Shown here one piece after another: positions 1 to 9,029 of a DNA stretch of 46,663 nucleotides. The DNA is from Desulfobacterales bacterium. Lineage in GTDB: Bacteria; Desulfobacterota; Desulfobacteria; Desulfobacterales; JAHDSC01. A program made the translations under genes and the position numbers. Location: the NCBI GenBank assembly GCA_018432925.1, contig JAHDSC010000067.1, positions 1 to 46,663 of the forward strand, written 5' to 3'. Numbering within the stretch: the stretch's first letter is position 1; each line of letters begins with the position of its first letter. The notes beneath the pieces were generated by a model, which saw only the letters and a list, made by a program, of their open reading frames with translations, did no database searches and was not told the DNA's origin.

Positions 1-920
1 ATATCAGACTCCGGGATCCCCTCATCGCCGGAAAAAAGGATACGAGCACCATCCTTGGTTTCAAGAACCGGAAATTCGGAAAGATCGAGCGCGATATCTG
101 TTCCGCCTTGGCCGGGGAAAAAGTAAACACCTTTATCGAAAAGTTTCGCGTCTAAAACCGAAGCAGCCGTTTTAAAAGCAGAATCCCCGGCGACGCTTTG
201 ATCAGAGGGAACAACCGGCCCTTCCGCGGGGAAAACCTCCGGAAGAGGCGGCGAGTCGCTTTCGATCGCCTCCTCCCTGATGTTGCCGGAACCATCAAAT
301 ATTGACTCATACCATGATTGATTTTTAATAGAAGAGTCCGGAAGATAGATCATTTGTCCGGCATAAATACGATTTATATCAGTTACATCCGGATTATTGA
401 GCTTAAACAGTTTGATGCCTTCATTGTATGATTTGGTGCCGTAAGAACCGAACTTTCGGGCAACCAGCTTGGATACGCAGTCTCCCTTTTGCACAACATA
501 GCCGGGTGAATATTTTCTGAGGATATCCGATATTCTTGAAATAGTCACAAATGGAATAGTAATGATTCCAGAGGATTGTCCCGGTAGAGTCCCCGGTTTT
601 AATTGCTTTAAGGGAATAAAAATGTGCTGGCCGGGTCGTATCGTGTTGATATCGTGAACATGAGGATTGATCCGTTTGAATATACTTAGAAATTTAGGAA
701 AATCCTCATGCGCGATTTCTCCTTTCTGTCGGAAAAGCTTAAAAACCCAATCATTTTTCTGGACGATATAGGGATCACAGAGTATATCCATTCCACCGTC
801 TTTTCGAACGATATAGCTTTTATACAGCAGAGCACTATCGGCGGGAAAAGGGAAAAACAGCCCCGAAAAAAGGATAGATATACCCGTTACGGCGGCAAAA
901 AACCAATTGTTTATCTTCAT
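1..920 (-). CDS. LysM-domain secreted protein, 3' end cut by window edge
   Basis: The minus-strand frame is open from an ATG at 920 to the window edge, giving 306 residues with no stop. Residues 5-30 form a signal peptide or membrane anchor (hydrophobic run ending PFPADSA). Two LysM-type peptidoglycan-binding modules follow: about 51-103 (YIVQKNDWVFKL, then INTIRPGQHIFIP) and about 141-194 (YVVQKGDCVSKL, then INRIYAGQMIYLP). An acidic, proline-rich linker follows at about 215-245, then a C-terminal region I cannot assign. The start codon overlaps the thrC stop (ATGA), so it is probably co-translated as the third gene of serS-thrC-lysM. It is likely a periplasmic or cell-wall-binding protein. 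The LysM assignment is firm from the repeated motif; the exact role is unknown. Confidence 0.8.
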   Translation of the reverse strand, partial: MKINNWFFAAVTGISILFSGLFFPFPADSALLYKSYIVRKDGGMDILCDPYIVQKNDWVFKLFRQKGEIAHEDFPKFLSIFKRINPHVHDINTIRPGQHIFIPLKQLKPGTLPGQSSGIITIPFVTISRISDILRKYSPGYVVQKGDCVSKLVARKFGSYGTKSYNEGIKLFKLNNPDVTDINRIYAGQMIYLPDSSIKNQSWYESIFDGSGNIREEAIESDSPPLPEVFPAEGPVVPSDQSVAGDSAFKTAASVLDAKLFDKGVYFFPGQGGTDIALDLSEFPVLETKDGARILFSGDEGIPESD

Positions 921-2428
921 GGCTTCCGCACCTTTTTCAGATCCAAAACCTCGGCTATCTCTTTTGAAATGCGTTTTACAAATTCTCTAAAATCATCACC
1001 TTTTAGCGGTTTTCCGGGAGCCGGTACTTTTTCAAGTCCTTTTGGGTGCAGAAAAACAGGAGAGTTGATCAATTCCGGAACAGGGACGATCTCAAACTCA
1101 GGCGGGAATCGGTTTTCAAAATACATTTCTTGGAAGCCGGAAAATTTGAGTGCATGAGCCGTTGAATCCAGAATGGCGATATCTTTTTTTTCAATAATCC
1201 CCTGGTTTCGTGCCGTTATCAAACCTGCCAGGCATTCCCCTCCGTGCGTACAGGCGATATGACCATTCCGGTTTGCCAATAGACCCCAATTCATAATTTC
1301 TTGTTCCTTGACATCGACAAAGAACACCTTACGGCCTCCAGCGGCTTTGTTGTATCGGTCCACCAGATGGATTACCCTGGGCATTGAAACCGGATTGCCG
1401 ATCATAGCGGCTTGGGCCACACTGGATCTGACCGTAACTGGTATAAATTTTCGTTTTTTAGGGTCTGGTTCCAAATAATAACGAAAAACAGGGTTCGCAT
1501 GTTCGGATTGCACTCCCAGAATTTTTGGAAGTGTATGGATGATGCCGGTTTCATAAAATTTCAAGAATCCACTGATAACAGCCGAAATGTTTCCCGCGTT
1601 TCCGATTGGCAAAACAACGGCCTTATTCTCCATGTCATATTCAAAATCTTGGGCGATTTCATAAGAAAAGGATTCCTGTCCCAGAATCCGCCATGCATTT
1701 TTAGAGTTTAACAGGGCAACATTATATTGTTCCGCCAACGTCTCGACAACTTTCATACAGTCGTCAAACACGCCAGGAATTTCAAACACCAAAGCGCCGC
1801 TGCCTAAAGGTTGAGATAGTTGTTGGGGTGTGACTTTTTTATGCGGAAGGAGAACGGCCGACTGAATATGGGGTTTCAGGTAAGAGGCGTATAACGCCGC
1901 GGATGCAGAGGTATCACCGGTGGAAGCGCATATAGCCAATACATCGGAAACGTAACCTTGATGAATCAGAAAGTTAATATAGCTCAGGGCGCTTGCCATT
2001 CCCCGGTCTTTAAACGAAGCGCTTGGATTCTGGCCATCGTTTTTAAAATAGAAACGAATTCCCGCCTCTTGCTGCAAAAAGGAATTCGCTTCAATGATCG
2101 GCGTATGTCCTTCACCCAGATAGACCGCCGCTTCTAGGGGTATCATCGGGCCAATAAATTCATGATAAAGATAAATGCCCTTTAAAGATGGGACTTTTAG
2201 CATCCTGCGATAATCGAAAATCCGGCGCCACAATTCTCCTGGCACCTTTTTCAGGCGATCAAATTGCAGGTCGTGGATAAGTAGTACCTGTCCGCAATGC
2301 GGGCAGGTATAGAGCAACTGATCAATATCGTATTCTCGAGCGCATCCCAGGCAACGATAGACCAGTCGGCCTTCCAGCTTGGGGATCAGGTAGGGCTGAA
2401 TTTCCCTTGGAAAATCATTAAGCTTCAC
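917..2428 (-). CDS. thrC: Threonine synthase
   Basis: This PLP enzyme converts O-phosphohomoserine to threonine, the last step of threonine biosynthesis. The 503-residue product has an N-terminal zinc-ribbon-like CxxC pair (Cys26/29 and Cys42/45), as seen in one branch of the family. The PLP-lysine motif [10 protein letters not shown] follows, with Lys140 the expected Schiff-base lysine. A glycine-rich phosphate-binding loop ([10 protein letters not shown]) and a long C-terminal domain complete it. The start overlaps the serS stop by four bases, and its stop overlaps the LysM gene start by three, so all three are probably one transcript. The C-terminal third, ending KKVRKP, shows no truncation. 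Family assignment is secure. Confidence 0.93.
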   Translation of the reverse strand: MKLNDFPREIQPYLIPKLEGRLVYRCLGCAREYDIDQLLYTCPHCGQVLLIHDLQFDRLKKVPGELWRRIFDYRRMLKVPSLKGIYLYHEFIGPMIPLEAAVYLGEGHTPIIEANSFLQQEAGIRFYFKNDGQNPSASFKDRGMASALSYINFLIHQGYVSDVLAICASTGDTSASAALYASYLKPHIQSAVLLPHKKVTPQQLSQPLGSGALVFEIPGVFDDCMKVVETLAEQYNVALLNSKNAWRILGQESFSYEIAQDFEYDMENKAVVLPIGNAGNISAVISGFLKFYETGIIHTLPKILGVQSEHANPVFRYYLEPDPKKRKFIPVTVRSSVAQAAMIGNPVSMPRVIHLVDRYNKAAGGRKVFFVDVKEQEIMNWGLLANRNGHIACTHGGECLAGLITARNQGIIEKKDIAILDSTAHALKFSGFQEMYFENRFPPEFEIVPVPELINSPVFLHPKGLEKVPAPGKPLKGDDFREFVKRISKEIAEVLDLKKVRKP

Positions 2429-3699
2429 CTTTTTATTCTCTCCATCCCTGCCATATAGGGCCGCAACACTTCCGGTAGAACTACGGACCCATCCGCCTGC
2501 TGGTAATTTTCTATGATGGCGGCCACGGTCCGGCCCACGGCAAGACCGGATCCATTGAGAGTGTGCACGAATTCCGCCCCTTTCTTTCCCTGCCTTTTAA
2601 ACCGGATGTTTCCTCGCCTGGCTTGGAAAGTCTCGAAATTGCTGCATGATGAAATCTCTCGATAAACACCCTGGCTGGGCATCCAAACTTCAATATCATA
2701 GGTTTTTGCCGCAGAAAAGCCTAAGTCTCCGGTGCACAAAACAACCACTTGATAAGCCAGGCCTAAGCGCTGTAAGATTGTTTCCGCATCGTTCAGAAGT
2801 TTTTCCAGCTCTTCATACGAGGTCTCGGGCGTTGTGAATTTGACCAACTCCACCTTGTTGAATTGATGCTGTCTGATTAATCCTCTTGTATCTTTTCCAT
2901 AGGATCCCGCTTCTGAACGGAAACACGGCGTATATGCAGTATAACAGACAGGGAGCATGCCTTCATCGAGAATTTCACCCTGATGAATATTGGTAACCGG
3001 AACCTCAGCCGTAGGAACCATGAAATAGTCCCATCCTTCCAATTTGAAAAGGTCTTCCCTGAATTTCGGCAGTTGGCCGGTACTGGTCATGCTTTCTTTA
3101 TTTACGATGAAAGGGGGAAGGGTTTCTCGATAACCGTGTTCAGCTGTGTGCGTATCAAGCATGAAGTTGATCAGAGCCCTTTCCAACCTTGCGCCGGCTC
3201 CGAAATAGAGTGGAAATCTTGCTCCGGTAATTTTAGAAGCTCTTTCAAAATCGAAGATTCCCAGGTCTTCCCCCAAAGTCCAGTGTGGCTTGGGGGCGAA
3301 TTCAAACTCTGGACAATCGCCAAACCGCCTTACAAGAGAATTAAAAGAACTATCCTTTCCTAACGGTACGGTGGGGTGTGGTATATTCGGTAAACCCAAA
3401 ACAATCGTATTGATGTCTTCTTCAATCTGAGAAAGAGACCTTTCCAGTTGCTTGATTCTTGTAGAAACTTCACGCATTTCAACCACTATGCTTGATGCGT
3501 CTTCACCCTTCTGTCTCAAGCTTGCAATTTGATCTGAAACCACGTTGCGGCGATGCCTCAACTCTTCGGCTTCAACAAGAATCAGCCTGTGCTCGGCATC
3601 GAAGTTCTTGAAAGATTCAAGGTTAATTGATTCACCCCGTGTTGAAAGCGCTTTTTCCACCTCGGACAGGTTTTGTCTGATTAATTTGATATCCAGCAT
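2425..3699 (-). CDS. serS: Seryl-tRNA synthetase
   Basis: This class II synthetase charges tRNA-Ser, and tRNA-Sec in selenocysteine users. I place the start at 3699 ([10 protein letters not shown]), which matches the usual N-terminus. The frame extends upstream to 3795, but those 32 residues look non-coding. The N-terminal helical tRNA-binding arm spans roughly residues 1-110. Class II motif 2 is seen as [20 protein letters not shown] and motif 3 as [20 protein letters not shown]. The 424-residue length is normal. It is the first gene of the overlapping serS-thrC-LysM operon. A short hairpin lies about 30 bases upstream (3729-3744). Confidence 0.95.
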   Translation of the reverse strand: MLDIKLIRQNLSEVEKALSTRGESINLESFKNFDAEHRLILVEAEELRHRRNVVSDQIASLRQKGEDASSIVVEMREVSTRIKQLERSLSQIEEDINTIVLGLPNIPHPTVPLGKDSSFNSLVRRFGDCPEFEFAPKPHWTLGEDLGIFDFERASKITGARFPLYFGAGARLERALINFMLDTHTAEHGYRETLPPFIVNKESMTSTGQLPKFREDLFKLEGWDYFMVPTAEVPVTNIHQGEILDEGMLPVCYTAYTPCFRSEAGSYGKDTRGLIRQHQFNKVELVKFTTPETSYEELEKLLNDAETILQRLGLAYQVVVLCTGDLGFSAAKTYDIEVWMPSQGVYREISSCSNFETFQARRGNIRFKRQGKKGAEFVHTLNGSGLAVGRTVAAIIENYQQADGSVVLPEVLRPYMAGMERIKR

Positions 3700-3728
3700 T
3701 ATGGTACCTGATATTATTAAAAAAATTT

Positions 3729-3744
3729 TTCGATTGGTATCGAA
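3729..3744 (-). other. Short hairpin with T-tract in serS 5' region
   Basis: Read on the minus strand, TTCGAT-ACCA-ATCGAA is a perfect 6-bp inverted repeat followed by AAATTTTTTT, about 30 bases before the serS ATG. It has the look of a weak intrinsic terminator or attenuator, but the stem is AT-rich and short. Nothing else is recognisable between 3745 and 3936. Confidence 0.25.
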
Positions 3745-3936
3745 TAGGCCACAGAAGCCTGAGAATTTTATATGATTGCGGTGAAATATATACAATTATT
3801 AAGAGACCCGATTCGGGCCATCCAACAATTCTTGGCTTTTTGGGGGCGCAAACCTTTGGTGTTTCATAAGCGGCATCGTTGGAAAAATAAAAAAAACATA
3901 ACACCAGGTGGATTTTTAGTCAATGATTATTGCAAG

Positions 3937-3966
3937 TTGACTTTGTTCGACTAATGTGCATATAAG
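3937..3966 (+). promoter_or_regulatory. Candidate sigma-70 promoter for the formyl-THF cyclo-ligase gene
   Basis: TTGACT (3937-3942) and TATAAG (3961-3966) are separated by 18 bases. This would start transcription near 3973, about 30 bases before the ATG at 4002. It is the only good -35/-10 pair I see in the serS-fau divergent region. Confidence 0.4.
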
Positions 3967-4001
3967 AAATATCATGATCTTATTTGCTCTGGAGAACGTT
4001 T

Positions 4002-4586
4002 ATGGAGGAAATTCAAGAAAAAAAGAGTGAGATACGAAGGGATATCGAAAAGATACTGGCTGAATTTTCTGAAGCCGAACTTGTCGAGAAGACCAAAAAG
4101 CTGGAAACCAGACTTTTTGAGTTTGCCAATTTTCTTGAAGCAAAAATTGTTTTGCTTTATATGAATGGCCCTAACGAGGTCGATACTCAAAATATTTTAA
4201 AAAAATGTCTTGAGTTCAACAAAATAGTTGTCCTTCCGGCCTTTGATCCTGAAAAGTATAGAATTAAATTGAGGAAGGTTGATAATGATGCGGACTTAAA
4301 GCAGGGGCTGAAAGGGATTCTCGAACCAGACCCCGATCATTGTAAAATTGTGCCGATTCAAAGTATTGATATCGCAATTATGCCTGGAATTGCTTTTGAC
4401 GAGAAAGGCGGGCGGTTAGGGTCTGGTGAAGGATATTACGACAGGCTTGTCCCCAAGTTATCGATTACAACCAGAAAAGTAGCGCTTGCCTTTGAGTGCC
4501 AAATCATTCAGCAGGTACCTATGGAATCCCATGATAAGCATGTGGACATTATCATTACCGAAGAGCGGACCATTTACAAAATATAA
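4002..4586 (+). CDS. fau: 5-formyltetrahydrofolate cyclo-ligase
   Basis: This cytosolic ATP-dependent enzyme converts 5-formyl-THF to 5,10-methenyl-THF (YgfA/MTHFS family). I choose ATG 4002 (MEEIQEKKSEIRRDI), which has GGAG seven bases upstream, over an in-frame TTG at 3984. The 194 residues include a basic N-terminal helix, a substrate region with MNGPNEVDT in the middle, and the family-typical C-terminal PGIAFDEKGGRLGSGEGYYDRLV, which carries the Gly-rich ATP site. The gene is followed by a probable structured RNA. In many bacteria this gene neighbours the 6S RNA gene. Confidence 0.92.
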   Translation: MEEIQEKKSEIRRDIEKILAEFSEAELVEKTKKLETRLFEFANFLEAKIVLLYMNGPNEVDTQNILKKCLEFNKIVVLPAFDPEKYRIKLRKVDNDADLKQGLKGILEPDPDHCKIVPIQSIDIAIMPGIAFDEKGGRLGSGEGYYDRLVPKLSITTRKVALAFECQIIQQVPMESHDKHVDIIITEERTIYKI

Positions 4587-4603
4587 CAAATGTTCCTTTT
4601 AAA

Positions 4604-4783
4604 GCCCTCCGCTCTAAAGAAAGAATTCGATTGCCTTCCGTATCAGGTCCCGCCTTAAGAGAATATTTTTAAACCCCGAACCGTCATTTTGGCCTGTCCG
4701 ATCAGTGACACCGGTATCGAAATCAAGATCCTTTCCATTTGAGAATCTGCTTCTTTGCAGATAGAGGCGCTTACGGAGCGGCA
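4604..4783 (+). ncRNA. Candidate 6S-like structured RNA
   Basis: A 180-base stretch between fau and pcm folds like a 6S RNA. The closing stem pairs CCGCTC (4609-4614) with GAGCGG (4776-4781), extended by TAA/TTA. A second helix pairs 4632-4637 with 4764-4769. A central open region has a perfect small hairpin on its 3' side, ATCTGC-TTCTTT-GCAGAT (4745-4762). An apical helix joins CGA-ACCG-TCA (4677-4686) to TGA-CGGT-TCG (4706-4719). A 3'-side hairpin in the central bubble and the link to fau both match 6S RNA, though in the familiar case the RNA is upstream of that gene. I folded it by eye only, so it may be another RNA or chance. Confidence 0.42.
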
Positions 4784-4814
4784 GAAAATTTCAAGTAGAA
4801 ATATCCTATGCTTA

Positions 4815-4830
4815 TGGCAGATTAAATGCT
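4815..4830 (+). promoter_or_regulatory. Possible sigma-54 promoter upstream of pcm
   Basis: TGGCAGATTAAATGCT has the GG and GC dinucleotides 12 bases apart, as in -24/-12 promoters (TGGCAC-N5-TTGC), but TTGC is degraded to ATGC. Transcription would begin near 4841. No enhancer palindrome is obvious, so this may be chance. Confidence 0.25.
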
Positions 4831-4879
4831 ATATTCTTGACCTAAGTTTCTCTATTTGATAGCAGCAAAATCATCAGCC

Positions 4880-5542
4880 ATGAATAAAGATTCAATCAAA
4901 TTTGAACGCCTGCGTGAGGACATGGTTAGAAATCAGATTGAAGCACGCGGCATAACGGATCCGAAAGTAGTAGCTGCCATACGTCGGGTTCCGAGGCATC
5001 TGTTTGTAAGCGAGGCTTTACGAGATCAGGCTTACGGTGATTTTCCACTTCCTATCGGAGAGCAACAGACCATCTCACAGCCATATATTGTTGCGGAAAT
5101 GACGCAAGCACTTGAACTCGGAAATGAAGACCGTGTGCTTGAAATTGGAACCGGATCCGGTTATCAGGCGGCTATTCTTGCCGAAATTGTATATCGAGTT
5201 TATACAATTGAAAGAATATATTCTTTATACATCAGCGCTCGCAGGCGTTTTGACAACCTTCGCTACCATAATATCGTAACAAAATATTCCGATGGTACTT
5301 CCGGGTGGGATGAAGAAAGTCCTTTTGATGCGATTATTGTTACGGCAGGCGCCCCGGAAATACCTGAAAAACTGATCGGCCAGCTTGCCATCGGAGGTCG
5401 AATGATTATACCGGTCGGCACTCAATCTTCACAAGAGTTGATTAAATTATATCGGTCCATCGATGGTATTCGCAAAACGAGCCTTGGTGGATGCAGATTT
5501 GTCAAGCTTGTTGGAGAACATGGGTGGAGGAAAAAAATATAG
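4880..5542 (+). CDS. pcm: Protein-L-isoaspartate O-methyltransferase
   Basis: This SAM-dependent enzyme methylates isoaspartyl residues in damaged proteins to start their repair. The product carries the family signature: an N-terminal REDMVRNQIEARGI, a substrate region (FPLPIGEQQTISQPYIVAEMTQAL), and SAM motif I (VLEIGTGSGYQAAILAEI). I use ATG 4880 (MNKDSIKFERLREDM). An in-frame TTG at 4856 would add eight residues, and neither start has a strong ribosome-binding site. The stop is directly followed by the next ATG at 5543, so the two genes are translationally linked. Confidence 0.92.
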   Translation: MNKDSIKFERLREDMVRNQIEARGITDPKVVAAIRRVPRHLFVSEALRDQAYGDFPLPIGEQQTISQPYIVAEMTQALELGNEDRVLEIGTGSGYQAAILAEIVYRVYTIERIYSLYISARRRFDNLRYHNIVTKYSDGTSGWDEESPFDAIIVTAGAPEIPEKLIGQLAIGGRMIIPVGTQSSQELIKLYRSIDGIRKTSLGGCRFVKLVGEHGWRKKI

Positions 5543-6124
5543 ATGTTGCGCCGCCTATATGATTGGGTGCTCCATTGGTCGGAAACTCCTTACGGAATAT
5601 GGGCGTTGTTTCTTCTTGCCTTTTGTGAATCTTCATTTTTTCCAATACCCCCTGACATCCTTCTCATTGCACTGGCCGTTGCCATCCCCGGAAAATCTTT
5701 CAAGTATGCACTTATTTGTTCTCTCGGCTCTGTTTTAGGCGGATGTCTGGGGTTTCTGATCGGATGGCAGTTTATGACGAGCGTCGGAGACAAGATCATT
5801 CATTTTTACAATCTTGCCCCGAAATTTGATTACATCAAAGAACTTTACACAAATTACGATGCTTGGGCAATTGGAATTGCCGGATTCACCCCAATTCCTT
5901 ACAAAGTCTTTACAATCTCTGCTGGGGCGTTTAATATCAACTTCTCTGTATTTTTCGTTGCATCCTTGGTCTCCCGGTCAGCCCGTTTTTTCCTGATAGG
6001 CGGATTAATATATGCATTCGGGCCCAAGATTCATGTTTTCATTGACAAATATTTCAATGTTCTGGTGGTTGCCTTTACACTTCTTCTCATCGCCGGTTTT
6101 GTATTTATCAAGTATATTTTCTAA
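5543..6124 (+). CDS. YqaA/DedA-type inner-membrane protein (VTT domain)
   Basis: This 193-residue membrane protein has about four to five hydrophobic segments (near residues 20-50, 55-75, 105-130, 135-155 and 170-192). Family marks are FCESSFFPIPPDILLIALA near the N-terminus and GFTPIPYKVFTISAGAF in the middle, as in the YqaA branch of SNARE-associated/DedA (VTT) proteins. Such proteins are linked to lipid transport and membrane homeostasis, but this subfamily is poorly defined. The ATG abuts the pcm stop with no gap. A probable terminator follows at 6152. Confidence 0.8.
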   Translation: MLRRLYDWVLHWSETPYGIWALFLLAFCESSFFPIPPDILLIALAVAIPGKSFKYALICSLGSVLGGCLGFLIGWQFMTSVGDKIIHFYNLAPKFDYIKELYTNYDAWAIGIAGFTPIPYKVFTISAGAFNINFSVFFVASLVSRSARFFLIGGLIYAFGPKIHVFIDKYFNVLVVAFTLLLIAGFVFIKYIF

Positions 6125-6151
6125 GACGATTTGTAAGCTTTAAAGCTCAGT

Positions 6152-6180
6152 AAAGCCTCCATGCCGGCTTCGGCTTTTTC
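6152..6180 (+). terminator. Probable intrinsic terminator after the yqaA-like gene
   Basis: AAAGCC (6152-6157) pairs with GGCTTT (6172-6177), and an internal alternative stem GCCG-GCTT-CGGC ends in TTTTT. It lies 28 bases past the stop codon and would end the fau/pcm/yqaA transcript. Confidence 0.5.
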
Positions 6181-6315
6181 CTCTATATGCCCAGGTAAAT
6201 TGCAATCAGGCCTTTGAAAAGCATTACGAATGATGTTTCATGAGTCTTCGAGTTTTAAACCTCAAGAATCCTCGGCTTTTAGGATGATGCTTTTTATCGG
6301 AGTTTCTTGTAACTT

Positions 6316-6379
6316 TTCAAGTCCTCGAATGACATGACCAAAGTTTATCAATAAACCGGGTCGTCCTGAGGCTTTTGAA
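6316..6379. other. Long imperfect hairpin in a gene-free stretch
   Basis: The arms pair in blocks: TTCAA/TTGAA, CCTC/GAGG, GAC/GTC, GACC/GGTC and an inner GTTTA/TAAAC around a 4-base loop. The whole spans 64 bases. A second small hairpin (ATCCT/AGGAT) lies just before it near 6268-6285. The rest of 6181-6633 holds no gene I can support. It may be a structured RNA or a remnant of a small repeat. Confidence 0.3.
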
Positions 6380-6633
6380 TATTTTACAAGCCGATTTCCC
6401 TCCAACAAAAATTTCCGCACCTAATGGGGCCTATCTATCAAAATCACTACAAATAAATATACCAATGAGTACGAAAGATACACGGCATTGATTTTACTTA
6501 ATCTCATTACATTCAGAAATCCTGAATTGTTTTTTTTGTTGAGTGGGTTTTGTACTCTTTAGTAGTTACGAAAAGGTCCGCGCAATACTCGAGATGAAAG
6601 TTTGGGCAATAAGATCATTCAAAAAACGCGGAC

Positions 6634-7542
6634 TCATTGAATTCCCTGGTTAATTTTCTCTTTTTTTAAAAATTTCAAAAATGCCTTGCATAAAGGTGAT
6701 GGCGTTCGGTCTCTGTGCAAAGTCAAATAAAATCTTCGCCTAAGGTTTACACCTGAAATCTCAAGAGCTCTTAGGCTTCCTGACCGAAGTTCTTCAGACA
6801 CTGCAAGCGCGGATAAAATTGAAACACCCACTTTGTTTTTTATCCCCTGAATGACCGCCTCCGTACTCCCCATTTCAGCTACAATTCTTAATTCCTCAAT
6901 TCGGTGATTTTTTGCGCCAAGGCTGTTTTGAATTGATTTCAGGGTTCCTGAACCTTCTTCGCGTGTAATAAAAGGCTCCTTAAGCAACATGTCCAGATCT
7001 AAACTTTTTTCCCCAGCCCATTGGTGATCCTTAGGTACAATAAGCCGCATCTCATCTTCAATGAATTTTTCCTGAAGGATTCTCTTCTCCTCTGTTTTAT
7101 AACCGACAATGCTGAGTTCTAAAACTCCAGAAAGCGTATCTTTTATTATTTTATCCGTATCCCCCACGTGAACGGATATGGTGACCTCCGGATAATTTTT
7201 TGTAAAAGCGCCAACAATTCGTGGGAGTATGTATGCACTTGGAATCGTACTTCCACCGATTACAAGGCGGCCACTGATTTTTCCATGGAATTCGGCTAAA
7301 GCGCTTTCTGTTTCGTCACGCAATGCGATAAGCCTGCGGGCATATTCATAAAGCAGCTCCCCAGCTTTCGTCGGAACCGCTTCTCTGGAAAAACGATCAA
7401 TCAACCGGCAGTTAAAATGATCTTCTAAGTCCTTAATATGGCTACTGATAGTTGGCTGAGACAGATTGATATGTTTTCCAGCCTTGGAAAAACTTTTCAG
7501 TTCAACAACCTTACAAAAAATGTGCAAATGCCACAGGTCCAT
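6634..7542 (-). CDS. LysR-family transcriptional regulator, resembling selenium-metabolism LysR proteins
   Basis: The 302-residue protein has an N-terminal winged helix-turn-helix at about 1-60 (FSKAGKHINLSQPTISSHIKDLE), a coiled linker at about 60-90, and a periplasmic-binding-like effector domain (GRLVIGGSTIPSAYILPRIVGAF onward). The stretch from GKISGRLVIGGSTIP to the VGDTDKII region resembles, from memory, the LysR subgroup found near selenium and selenoprotein genes in anaerobes. This is a recollection, not a search result. It is the last gene of the rsmD-coaD-lysR run, 111 bases after coaD, with no clear promoter of its own. The ligand is unknown. No divergent target gene adjoins it. 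Confidence 0.82.
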   Translation of the reverse strand: MDLWHLHIFCKVVELKSFSKAGKHINLSQPTISSHIKDLEDHFNCRLIDRFSREAVPTKAGELLYEYARRLIALRDETESALAEFHGKISGRLVIGGSTIPSAYILPRIVGAFTKNYPEVTISVHVGDTDKIIKDTLSGVLELSIVGYKTEEKRILQEKFIEDEMRLIVPKDHQWAGEKSLDLDMLLKEPFITREEGSGTLKSIQNSLGAKNHRIEELRIVAEMGSTEAVIQGIKNKVGVSILSALAVSEELRSGSLRALEISGVNLRRRFYLTLHRDRTPSPLCKAFLKFLKKEKINQGIQ

Positions 7543-7653
7543 TTTTTAAGACTTTCTATCCGGTTAACAGAAACTAACTCTAAAAAGACCTCGCCAAAAG
7601 TCTTCACCCTGTAAAAACCGATAACAAACTTAAAAAAATGCTATAAGAATCAA

Positions 7654-8142
7654 TCAAGTGATAAAGCCAAATTTTTCCTTTATCCTCCGATTAACCACGG
7701 GAGGAACCATGTCGCTGATGTCACCTCCAAAACGCGCTGCTTCCTTAATTATGGATGAACTGGTAAAGATCCATTTAAGGTCGGTCATGAGGAAAACAGT
7801 CTGAATTTCGCGATTCAATCGTCGATTCATCAATGCCATTTCAAATTCATATTCAAAATCAGACAAAGCTCGTATCCCGCGTAGTATCGCATGCGCTTTC
7901 CGCAGGAGAGCATAATCTACAAGAAGCCCCTGAAAGGTGTCTATCTCTGTATTTCCACTTTCTTTCAAGCTTTCTCTTAGCATCTCCATTCGTTCTTTGA
8001 CACTAAAAAACGATTTTTTGGAAGGATTATGAAGTATTGCAACAATGATTTTATCAAAGAGCTTAAGTCCTCTTTTAACAATATCTATATGGCCGTTTGT
8101 AACCGGGTCGAACGAACCGGGATAAATGGCGACTTTTTGCAT
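7654..8142 (-). CDS. coaD: Phosphopantetheine adenylyltransferase
   Basis: CoaD transfers AMP from ATP to 4'-phosphopantetheine, the penultimate step of CoA synthesis. The 162-residue product starts MQKVAIYPGSFDPVTNGHIDIV, the nucleotidyltransferase GxFDPxTxGH motif. It ends with FTSSSIIKEAARFGGDIS, the equivalent of the ISSTxVRE signature with Lys in place of Arg. It starts three bases after the rsmD stop, a classic rsmD-coaD pair. Confidence 0.95.
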   Translation of the reverse strand: MQKVAIYPGSFDPVTNGHIDIVKRGLKLFDKIIVAILHNPSKKSFFSVKERMEMLRESLKESGNTEIDTFQGLLVDYALLRKAHAILRGIRALSDFEYEFEMALMNRRLNREIQTVFLMTDLKWIFTSSSIIKEAARFGGDISDMVPPVVNRRIKEKFGFIT

Positions 8143-8145
8143 GAA

Positions 8146-8748
8146 TCAATTATTCCTCTCAACCGGTAAGGCATTGCAGTGATTGAATGATGATTGATAA
8201 TCTAAAAATGAGACGAAGGTTTTTCCATATCGTCTCTGATCTGCGATTGTGAATTCCTGAAGATCATTTGGAATTGGTTCCAAGAGGGAATGTTCAACAA
8301 TAATCAAGGCTCCTTTTTCCAAGCAATTGTTGCGGTAAAGATTAAACAAAACCGGCCTTATTAAATTTTCATTGTAAGGGGGATCCATGAAAACCAGATT
8401 AAAGGCCGGGTGAATAGATTGAATGCATTTTAAATTTCTAATTGCATCCCATTTGATGATTCTTGCCCGGTCCTCGAGTCCGCAATTACTGATATTCCGG
8501 TTGATCACAGAAATCGCCTCGGTGTGTTTGTCTATAAAGGTTGAAAAAACGGCCTTTCTGCTAAGTGCCTCGATTCCAAGCGCCCCGGTTCCGGCAAAAA
8601 GATCCAGCACAATTCTCCCCTTCACGTGGAAGGTCAGTATGTTAAATATCGACTCTCTTAATCGATCTGCTGTTGGCCTTATGATTTTACCAGGAATTGT
8701 GTAAAGACGTTTTCCTCTTAAATCTCCCCCGATAACTCTCAATCTCAT
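8146..8748 (-). CDS. rsmD: 16S rRNA guanine-966 N2-methyltransferase
   Basis: The start at 8748 (MRLRVIGGDLRGKRLYTIPG) matches the usual RsmD N-terminus. An ATG at 8784 would add 12 residues with no ribosome-binding site. The 200-residue protein has SAM motif I (VLDLFAGTGALGIEALSR) and the catalytic motif FMDPPYNE. It methylates G966 of 16S rRNA during 30S assembly. No feature is recognised in 8785-9029, the gap to the next gene. Confidence 0.9.
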   Translation of the reverse strand: MRLRVIGGDLRGKRLYTIPGKIIRPTADRLRESIFNILTFHVKGRIVLDLFAGTGALGIEALSRKAVFSTFIDKHTEAISVINRNISNCGLEDRARIIKWDAIRNLKCIQSIHPAFNLVFMDPPYNENLIRPVLFNLYRNNCLEKGALIIVEHSLLEPIPNDLQEFTIADQRRYGKTFVSFLDYQSSFNHCNALPVERNN

Positions 8749-9029
8749 TTCTCTAAACGCTTTTAGGAGGTAAAACCGCTCCATTAAATTGTTGTACGTT
8801 CCTTAAAAATATGAACGATTATCCATCCACGATTGCAAAATGATCGCCTTGCATTCCAACTGTTTTAAACCCAGATCAAAGCCGCATAGAGGTTTGCCAG
8901 TCAACGGACTTTCTGTATGTTCAGCAGCGAAAATCAAATTTTGGTAAAAAGGACCTTTATGAAAGAAAACCACCCAAATCGACAGCTGTAAACCTGTGAT
9001 CGAGATTTCCGACTCCTGTACATGAAATT

